Assembly (NCBI GenBank): GCA_014058105.1
Contig: JACGCM010002647.1
Coordinates: 1,860,001 to 1,924,000 of the forward strand
DNA length: 64,000 nt
Source of the DNA: Kingdonia uniflora
Taxonomy: Eukaryota; Streptophyta; Magnoliopsida; Ranunculales; Circaeasteraceae
Direction of reading: 5' to 3'
This document shows positions 57,201 through 64,000 of the stretch, piece after piece. Positions within the stretch are counted from its first letter, which is position 1; each line of letters opens with the position of its first letter. Under the pieces are notes generated by a model that did no database searches, was not told the origin of the DNA, and saw nothing but the letters and a program-made list of their open reading frames with translations. The position numbers were made by a program, and so were the translations under genes.

Positions 57201-60200
57201 ATTGTGGATTTCTAAGAGATGGTGGCGTTACCGTCCAAATCTTCCATATTCTTATTTCCTTAATAAACTCGATTGCTCTGAGGTAACAATTGGTCCTTTC
57301 GCACTTGGTTGTTTCTTGTTTTTATAGTTGTGATTGCTCGTATCTTCGCAGTTGTCATTTTTTTCTTCCTTGTCATGATAGGCTTAGTTTCAAATCCCTT
57401 AACAAAATAAATATCTGATGTAATTCAATCTAGTAACTTGATAATTTTACTTATGCAAATGGATTGACACATACAAATCATTTCAAAGGAAAAACCCAAG
57501 TAATTGCAAAAAACACTCCTGCGGCCATTTGACTAGGAATCCTGTGAATTTAGATGTAAGATATGGTATTAAATCCAACTAGGATTAATAGTAGTGTTGG
57601 CATAGGGCAAAATCCCCATAGGTAGAGATGGTCGTTGATATTAAATTTGAGTACAAATTAATAAATTTAGAGTTGATTTCGATGTGAGATATTAGAAATT
57701 ACATAATTCATGTTTAATAACTTTTTTCATCAGTAATTGAAGCTTCCGCCCTGTTAGTTTGCATCAAATTAGTATTCGAGCACTTACGTTACTCGGGCTT
57801 CTCTTCTTTAATTGTTAGAATCAACAATAAATACAAGTAGTAGCATTTCTCATTGGGAGTGGTTTTGCAAGTCTCTTTCGACTCTTCGATTTCATGATGT
57901 ACTCGGATGTGATCTTTATGTTTTTATCTTGGTCAATAATTTGAAAAGCGAGGAGATCATCTTTTTGCTCCTTTCTTTAATCATTTGATTTGATTGATTT
58001 TCTCTTCTGTCATTTTGAACCACAAAGCTCTTATGCAAACATTAAATTCTTTGACATCAATGGTGCCTGAGCCATCTTTATCAAATAGTGTAAATGGTTT
58101 TCTTATCTCTTGTTTCTTCTTCGATTTCGCGATGCACTCGGATGCGATCTTTATGTTTTGATCTTGGTCAATACTTTAAAAAGCGATGAGATCATCTCTG
58201 TGCCCCTTTCTTCAATTAATTGATTTGATTGATTTTCTCTTCCGTCATTTGACTCATTCCGAATAAAAATGGTTTTTTGACAATTTTACTTATTTTCATT
58301 ACTGTTCAAGCTGTTGCAATTTTTTGTGGTGCAATATGCGCAAGTAGCAGAAGTCGTAAAAATTGCACGCCTAAGAGCGATAGTCGAACCTGTGAGGCGA
58401 TGTATTAAGTCGCAAGCTTAAAGGTGAGTCGCACACTTGGGATCTACAATCGAGCCTAACATTATGCTAGAATCACGCCTATATCACTTTGGGACTAGTA
58501 CACTTTCGCCTTTTAATTTTTTTGCAAGGTAAGCAAATTTTGTGTAAAAAAAATGAAAGATTACACGAGGAACTTTAAAAAAACTGACAAAAGTAAAAGA
58601 TTAACCAAAAAAGATAGTCTCATTCATCACAAAGTCTCTATCTATATCTTTATCTCTTCTTTAACTACTCATTCATTTTCACTTCATGAGTTCTATTAAG
58701 ATGGGGGTTTAATTGTCACGGCCCCACTCTACGTGCACCGATATTGTTCCCACTTAACCACTGCGGATCTCCAACTGTGTGGGGTTTTTATTCCTAAGAA
58801 AAGGCCGCGGTGACATGTTGAGTGAAATCTTAACTTATAGACCATACACCTGCAGGATCTTAAGAGATGTGGGACTAAACCATTGGTGCAACCGTCACCG
58901 CTATTGGGTTAGGCACCTTTCTAATACCCGCTCAGCCGGGGTATTACATTAATATTATTTTATCAAGACCTCGAGGCTTCCCTCTATCAGAAAGGTCGGA
59001 CAACAAGGATTTAAAGTTTAGAAAAGAGAAAGAGGGGAAGAAATGGTCAATTTTTTATTGATAATTATAACTTAAAACTTACTGACATTACTCTAAATAG
59101 GGGGTTTAGACGGAGAACTTATTGAGAGGCCTAGTATATTAAACTGAAATAGCAACACTTCTAGGTAATCTTGACACTCACTGGAACATCAGGTAACCTT
59201 AATTAAGGGATTTTCTGTGGCACGCCACACCATGTTATGCTGCTCCATTCCATGGCACTATGTAGTCAAATACATTTTAAAGGATAATAATATTCTCTTA
59301 ACATTATGTAGATCGTTATGTGGAATTATGTATTGGTCATATAGTCAAATCCTTATTAACGTATTATTATATATATTTTTATTCTAGATTTGCTTACCCT
59401 TGGGCTGTACTGTACTTTCCAAATCCGATCCGAAAGCTTTGTTTTGAGTGGTGGAATGTCATATGTACCCTCTTTAAAATGGAAGCAAATTTTTTTATTG
59501 TTGCAAAAGTTAAGCAATTTATTAAAAATAAGAATAAAGAAGCCTGCAGACATGTCCTGCAGTGCTCAGTGTGAATCAATAATTATAACTGATGAGATAA
59601 TATAAAAGCAAAGCTTAGTCAAATCTATAGTACTCACTGTATGGGATTTTCATTTTCTTTTAGAAATCTGGCTTGCTCTGGTGAAACAAGGCAGTTTGGC
59701 AACCCTATTTTCACTATCATCAGCACTAAAATTGTTTTCTCTCCATGAATGCTTTAGCCTGACTTGAAGAATAGAAAAGATATAGTCCCATTTTGCCTAT
59801 GGTTGCCAAGGGGCTTTGCTATGTTGAAAAGCTGAGATGGCAACTTTAGAGTCTGAGACCAGGAAGATCTTAAGCCAATCATGCTCAAGGGCAGTGAAGA
59901 GAGTTGACACTATGCTGCAACCTTCAGCATAATAAGAAGTAGCAACTCCAATATTTTCCACAAAAACTTCCAAACTGATCCTGAATGCTCCCTAAACACA
60001 GCTCCTACACCTGCATTCCCTGGATTACCAAGACTTAAACCATCACAATTAACTTGTACCTCATCCATACCTGGCAACTCCCAAGTACAAGATCTGATTC
60101 TAGGAGATCTTTTATGCTTGTCTATTACTTTTATCTCCTGTATGGAAGGCAGATGAATGCAAAGAAAGTTCATTTCTAGTCTGTCTATTACTTGTCTGTC

Positions 60201-62443
60201 ACATGGTTTGTTTGTTTTTATTTATTTATATTGGATCTTGCCTTCAGCTACGATTCTTTGAATGAAGCTTCTAATCTTATGGTTTTTCTCTTAACAGGTT
60301 GCGGCTGTTGTTTTTACCGAAGACCTAAAAAAGTTATATGTTACAATGAAAGAGGGGTTTCCTTTAGAATACGTTGTAAGTTCGATATCTTGCACATTCA
60401 AGTCATTTTCTTTCACTAGTGTGCTAAGATATGATGACACCTATGTTTGTTCTAATGTTAATTGTAATTTTAGGTTGATATTCCCCTTGATCCATACTTG
60501 TTTGAGACTATCTCAAGTTCTGGTGCTGAAGTGGATCTCCTTCAGAAGAGACAACTTAGCTATATTCTGCGAGTCGTCGTTGCATTGGTTCCTGGCATAC
60601 TGATTCTATACTTTATAAGAGAGTCTGTGATGCTGTTACACATCACTTCGAAACGTTATCTTTACAAAAGATACAACCAACTTTTTGACATGGCATATGC
60701 TGAAAACTTTATCCTGGTAATACTTCGACTCCCTTATGGATAATGGATTTCTTTCACTGATCAACACTATGTTACGGTTTCTTAATCTCATCATGTTTTA
60801 TACGAACTAATCTAGCCAGCTGGAGATGGTGAAACAAAATCCATGTATAAAGACGTGGTTTTAGGAGGTGACGTCTGGGATCTTCTTGACGAATTAATGG
60901 TTTATATGGGAAACCCCATGCAATACTATGAGCGACAAGTGCCCTTTGTTCGGGTAATCTGTTTGTTTTTTTTGAAAAATCAACCATTCCTCTTCGAGTT
61001 TCACATGCTCTGCTCTAAGCTATTTGACCTCTCAATGACCCACAGGGTGTTCTTCTCTCTGGGCCACCTGGGACAGGGAAAACACTTTTTGCCCGGACCC
61101 TTGCAAAAGAAAGTGGAATGCCTTTTGTTTTTGCTTCTGGTGCAGAATTCACAGATAGTGAAAAAAGTGGCGTTGCAAGGATTAATGAGCTCTTTTCTAT
61201 CGCCAGAAGAAATGTAAGCTAACTCCCATTTCTATTTGTAAAAGCAATTTCACACGGGTCATCTGTGGATTGATTTTGAAGGATTTTAGATGAATGGTAT
61301 TAGGCACGATATATATATTTTTTGGGTGTGTAGGTAAATTACAAATAATTGCTTGGCTTGGCCTAATGTATTCGTTAGAGTTACTATCATGAGGTTTTAT
61401 ATCTGAAACAAGTTTATATAGATAGTTCTGGAACTATTCATTGTATAAGATGGATTTCATCAAGATCTTGAGGAAGTCGGGAAATTTATAAAACATAAGC
61501 TTCTGGAACGGTTTTAATGTAATATTGAATGGAACATTTGACGTCTTATTAAGGACGTGCAAGCAATTGCTAGCCTGTTCTGTAGGGTAAAAAGTCTCAT
61601 GCTCATCCTTAACAGGGAGAGAAACTGGTCTAAAATTGTACATACAATTGGAATCTTCATTAGTTCTTTCGACATTTGTACTACTGTCCCATTCACGTAG
61701 ATTGGACCTTTTTCATGATTTTTTAAGCTCTGATGGCTTCTGTTGGGTAAGACCAATTACCAAGTAGGGTAAGGCATATATGGTGAAGTTGTTCTCAAGT
61801 GTTATTGCCTATTAAGGGAAGACCTCGTTCAGTTTGATGGCTCTTCGAGTTAACTTGGAGGTACTTTCTAGTTCCATTTTTCACCGGAATCTCGTAACCT
61901 CTGTTGGCACTTTGGGTTGTTTAAGGCTGCTGTATCCTGGTCCTTGGTTCCTTAGAAAGTCTAATGAAAGTTAGGTCAGGAATTGGGTAGTTCTATTTTT
62001 GGTTAAACCCTTAATCTATGAAAGGGTACTCAGTTATTGCTTCTGTTTAATATTTTTCCAATGGAATAAAGAGTTCTATTGTTGCAATCGTAATAGTTTT
62101 ATTTATCAAGAGTCGTATCTGAAACAGTATGAATTTCCTAGAATCAGCCCTTGTAAAGCCTACATGTAAATTTACGGCATTGAACTGGGTTATGTATATA
62201 TCCCAGATCGTCTAGTCCCAGGCAGACTATCTGGGACCTTACTTTTTATCATTTTCATATTCTCTTTATTAACATTTTTTAGGAAGGGAAGTGCTTTTAT
62301 ATTCGATCTAATTGGGAAATAAATGTACAGGCTCCTTCATTTGTTTTTATCGATGAGATTGATGCTATTGCTGGAAGACACGCAAGAAAGGATCCGCGGA
62401 GACGAGCAACATTTGAGGCTCTGATTGCACAACTTGATGGAGA
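48263..62443 (+). CDS. FTSH12: FTSH12, chloroplast FtsH-family AAA ATPase, first nine exons (gene continues past the window)
   Basis: FTSH12 is an inner-envelope plastid AAA protein, essential for embryo development. It is reported to work with FtsHi proteins and NAD-malate dehydrogenase in the Ycf2-FtsHi import motor. Exons are 48263-48649, 48893-49080, 52280-52485, 57002-57282, 60298-60375, 60474-60716, 60816-60953, 61046-61213 and 62331-62443. They join in frame to 600 residues. Residues 1-45 form a transit peptide. Membrane segments are at about 139-153 ([15 protein letters not shown]) and 411-428 ([18 protein letters not shown]). Walker A GPPGTGKT is at 513-520 and Walker B FVFIDE at 567-572. 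Other matches are [19 protein letters not shown] and [11 protein letters not shown]. The protease half with the HEAGH zinc site would lie beyond 64000, since it is not found in 62444-64000. Exon 4 could start three bases later (57005). Introns 2-4 are 3-4.5 kb and repeat-filled. Confidence 0.95.
50855..51325. mobile_element. Terminal-inverted-repeat element in FTSH12 intron 2
   Basis: The left end GCTCAGTTTGGTTCGCTGCA pairs with the right end (inverted CAGCCAAATTTGGTTCGCTG). The inside is full of GCAAATGCAAG-like repeats on both strands, and there is no coding frame. The GTTTGGTTCG end motif is common in plant hAT-type MITEs. No clear target duplication, so borders are approximate. Confidence 0.6.
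51750..55257. repeat. Segmental duplication copy B (3.51 kb), the resident FTSH12 segment
   Basis: This holds the end of FTSH12 intron 2, exon 3 and the first 2.8 kb of intron 3. It is the probable source of copy A at 10778-14287, because exon 3 is in phase with exons 2 and 4 only here. The block ends 6 bp before an inverted-repeat arm (55264-55322), which copy A lacks. Confidence 0.95.
54429..55322. repeat. Inverted repeat, arms of about 60 bp, 770 bp apart
   Basis: 54429-54490 (CTTCCCGACTCCCAGGAG ... GATTTTATTTGACAACTG) and 55264-55322 are inverted copies with a handful of changes. They may be the two ends of an old TIR element in FTSH12 intron 3. The right arm lies outside, and directly next to, the right border of the 3.5-kb duplicated block. 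Confidence 0.75.
55905..56425. mobile_element. Foldback element with arms of about 215-240 bp in FTSH12 intron 3
   Basis: The left arm (from GATAGGTTGCATTTCGG near 55907 to about 56150) and the right arm (about 56210 to GCAACCTATC near 56423) are inverted copies. Shared landmarks are TGGTCACT/AGTGGCCA, GGGATTTATT, AGGAGATTT, GATCTCTCCC and AACACCACCCATAAACTCTC. Arms are about 80% complementary. No coding sequence. It is a foldback MITE of unknown class. Confidence 0.8.
57883..58251. repeat. Direct repeat of about 130 bp in FTSH12 intron 4
   Basis: Two copies (57883-58013 and 58120-58251) share CTTCGATTTC, ACTCGGATG.GATCTTTATG, TCTTGGTCAATA, AAAGCGA.GAGATCATCT and GATTTGATTGATTTTCTCTT. They are roughly 88% alike. 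Non-coding. Confidence 0.8.
58714..58948. mobile_element. Solo LTR of a TRIM-like element (235 bp), TSD TTAAT
   Basis: The element starts TGTCACGGCCCCACTC and ends CCGGGGTATTACA, with TG...CA ends and perfect 5-bp flanks TTAAT (58709-58713 and 58949-58953). The length and the TGTCACGGCCC...GGTATTACA ends fit small plant LTR/TRIM elements. No 5S-like part was recognised, so I do not call it Cassandra. It sits in FTSH12 intron 4. Confidence 0.85.
59800..60175 (-). mobile_element. LINE RNase H fragment in FTSH12 intron 4, minus strand
   Basis: The minus strand reads [20 protein letters not shown] and [10 protein letters not shown], the first strand-loop of plant LINE RNase H. After a frameshift it reads [20 protein letters not shown] and [10 protein letters not shown], the helix and the DS metal site. 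It is a tail fragment only, just upstream of exon 5 and antisense to FTSH12. Confidence 0.85.
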
Positions 62444-63339
62444 GTGTGTATTTCTTTCTTCTGCTCTAATTTTTATTCAATTTTTTCTAAATATATGCTT
62501 CAGTATGTGGGTGAAATGCTTATCCGAAAGGGTTTATCTGTAAAATCTAAAGATATAAATTTTAGTGAATGAAATTGTGGAGATAATCTATATCCAAACT
62601 CGGACTCTGGACCTGGATCGCCCACTACGATCCCGAGGTGGATTGTGCGATCCAGCACCGAGTCAGTCCGAGATTTTGTCTAACTAATTTTTTTATAAAC
62701 ATTTGTCTTTACTCTTATTGTAAATCTTGAATTTTTAATATTACCCGATCCACTACGAGTTGATCCGAGTCTATTGGCAAGATCTTTGACGAGGGGACCG
62801 GAGTATATCCATATCTATATTTTTTAGAGATCCATATCGTATCCATTATCCAATCCAGCCGTATTCCATAAATCAATACCCGCACAATTTGTGATTATAG
62901 AAACCCCTACCCATATAAGGTCAACCCATATTTTGTGGATGTTGTGGACGAATCTCGTCTTAGACATAGATAAAATACTGGGATCCGTTGCATAATATAC
63001 TCACTATATACCAACCTCAGACTTATATATAGTGTCTGTCTAGGGTTTGCTGAGACTTTCCAAGTTGTACAGATTAGGAAATAACTAAAGCCACAGTCTA
63101 TTTCACTAGGTATCTAAATTTAGTATGTATCAAATAAATTATACTCGGGTTGAGTGGATATCTAGGGATAGATCCAGATCAGAGACAGGTCACAACTTTG
63201 AGATCCATTCCCGCTTCATTTTGAAATGGGCTTTAAATCACTCCAAAAGCTATATATTGGATCTAGATTTGGATTTGCATTTGGATTTGGATTTGGATTT
63301 GGATTGGGATTCGGTTCGCTTCTGACTATTTAATGTCTT
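62444..63339. other. FTSH12 intron 9, repeat-rich part
   Basis: No further FTSH12 exon is seen. The stretch 62585-62850 carries ACTCGGAC/GATCC-type motifs like the TIR element at 14770-15592 but without clear ends. A TTTGGA-type microsatellite (about 63259-63310) follows. Confidence 0.4.
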
Positions 63340-63861
63340 ATGCTCCATTTGATGCTTAAGCAACTAGGAACGGAAGAAAAGAGGATAGTGGGAAGGGAGA
63401 TTCAAGTGGAGGTGTTAGCTTTATTAGTAATTAAGGCGACGATTAGATACTGTGATGATAGAATATGTAGGGGATCAAAGGAAAGATCAAGCGTCCGGGA
63501 TGGTGGCAGTATAGTATTGAAGTCAAAGTGGAGACATAATGGTATTTTCAGGAAGGGAAGAGATTCTGGTCATGCCAGCTCTTGGAACGTGTCTGCTTAC
63601 GAGAAAAGGGTGGTCAAAACAAACTCACAAGTTAAAGCCAGGGAAAAGAGACTGGACTCAGATTCTAGAGTTTACTGTGGAGTGGAGGAAAGAATCCCTA
63701 AAGCTTTGAAAGTTTTCTATGTTTCTTTTGAAGAAGTGATAAAGTCAGCTCATATGATGAAGCCTGTGGTGTGTCAGATTTCAATTCCTCATGCCTTAGA
63801 ATCAGATTTGTGGCATACTGAGGTGGACAAAAAAATGAGGTGGAGAAGAGGACAAAGGTAG
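63340..63861 (+). other. Unrecognised 173-codon open frame in FTSH12 intron 9
   Basis: This is the longest open frame near the right edge: basic, starting MLHLMLKQLGTEEKRIVG and containing VFYVSFEEVIKSAHMMKPVV. I recognise no domain. The protease-half motifs expected next for FTSH12 (FICATNRP, HEAGH) are not in it. It may be a transposon piece (gag- or ORF1-like) within the intron. Confidence 0.25.
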
Positions 63862-64000
63862 AGATGGTTAATCTTGCAGATTTTTGTGGATTGAGAAAGG
63901 GCTTGGCACGAGGGAGTAGAAGGATGTTAAAATTTATACGAGAAAGTTTATCTACTTAAATTTTACAAAAAGTCAAATTCGACATTAGAATTTGAGTATT
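63862..64000. other. Right edge, no feature seen
   Basis: AT-rich sequence with no exon. FTSH12 exon 10 is expected beyond the window. Confidence 0.4.

Noticed and set aside
1..64000. CRISPR arrays, operons, phage or organelle gene clusters, tRNA or rRNA genes
   Set aside because: No regularly spaced repeats, no compact gene order and no tRNA or rRNA signatures were seen. The window is ordinary plant nuclear DNA.

Overview
This is nuclear DNA of a flowering plant, most likely a eudicot. It is AT-rich, its genes are split by GT-AG introns, and all four recognisable host genes belong to plant families. The genes sit in a dense graveyard of retrotransposons and miniature inverted-repeat elements (MITEs). 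No bacterial, organellar or viral gene set was seen. All gene calls come from translating the exons and comparing them with family knowledge; no database was searched.

Layout. About 1-10.8 kb holds relics: a calcium-dependent protein kinase fragment with a 1-bp deletion (2.25-2.66 kb), a 2.7-kb solo LTR with a perfect target-site duplication (3.39-6.06 kb), a LINE tail with an RNase H domain (6.9-8.16 kb) and a broken plant gene with in-frame stops (9.27-10.06 kb). At 10.78-14.29 kb lies a nearly identical copy of a 3.5-kb piece of the FTSH12 gene found 41 kb downstream, including FTSH12 exon 3. Two parts of a poly(ADP-ribose) glycohydrolase (PARG) gene follow on the minus strand: a late exon at 14.4-14.6 kb and the first two exons at 27.6-28.1 kb. 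The 13 kb between them is filled with MITEs, LINEs, a hAT relic and a gypsy tail, and I could not find the catalytic exons.

PARG exon 1 faces away from a complete five-exon gene for an MRL7L-type (NCP/SVR4-like) plastid thioredoxin-fold protein (29.1-37.9 kb), whose first intron is 6.1 kb. As I recall, PARG and MRL7L are also near neighbours in Arabidopsis (At2g31840 to At2g31870), which supports both calls. After a MULE-type MITE and a decayed copia element comes a duplicated FTSH12 promoter plus first-exon fragment (43.4-43.9 kb), then the autophagy E2-like gene ATG10 (45.4-47.1 kb, with an apparent 1-bp frameshift in exon 1). FTSH12 itself follows (48.26 kb to beyond the right edge; nine exons visible).

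How the parts fit. FTSH12 and MRL7L both act in chloroplast biogenesis, while PARG and ATG10 serve ADP-ribose turnover and autophagy. They look like neighbours by descent, not a functional cluster. The most unusual feature is that FTSH12 has been copied piecemeal twice in this window: promoter plus transit-peptide exon 4.5 kb upstream, and exon 3 with its introns 41 kb upstream, next to the broken PARG gene.
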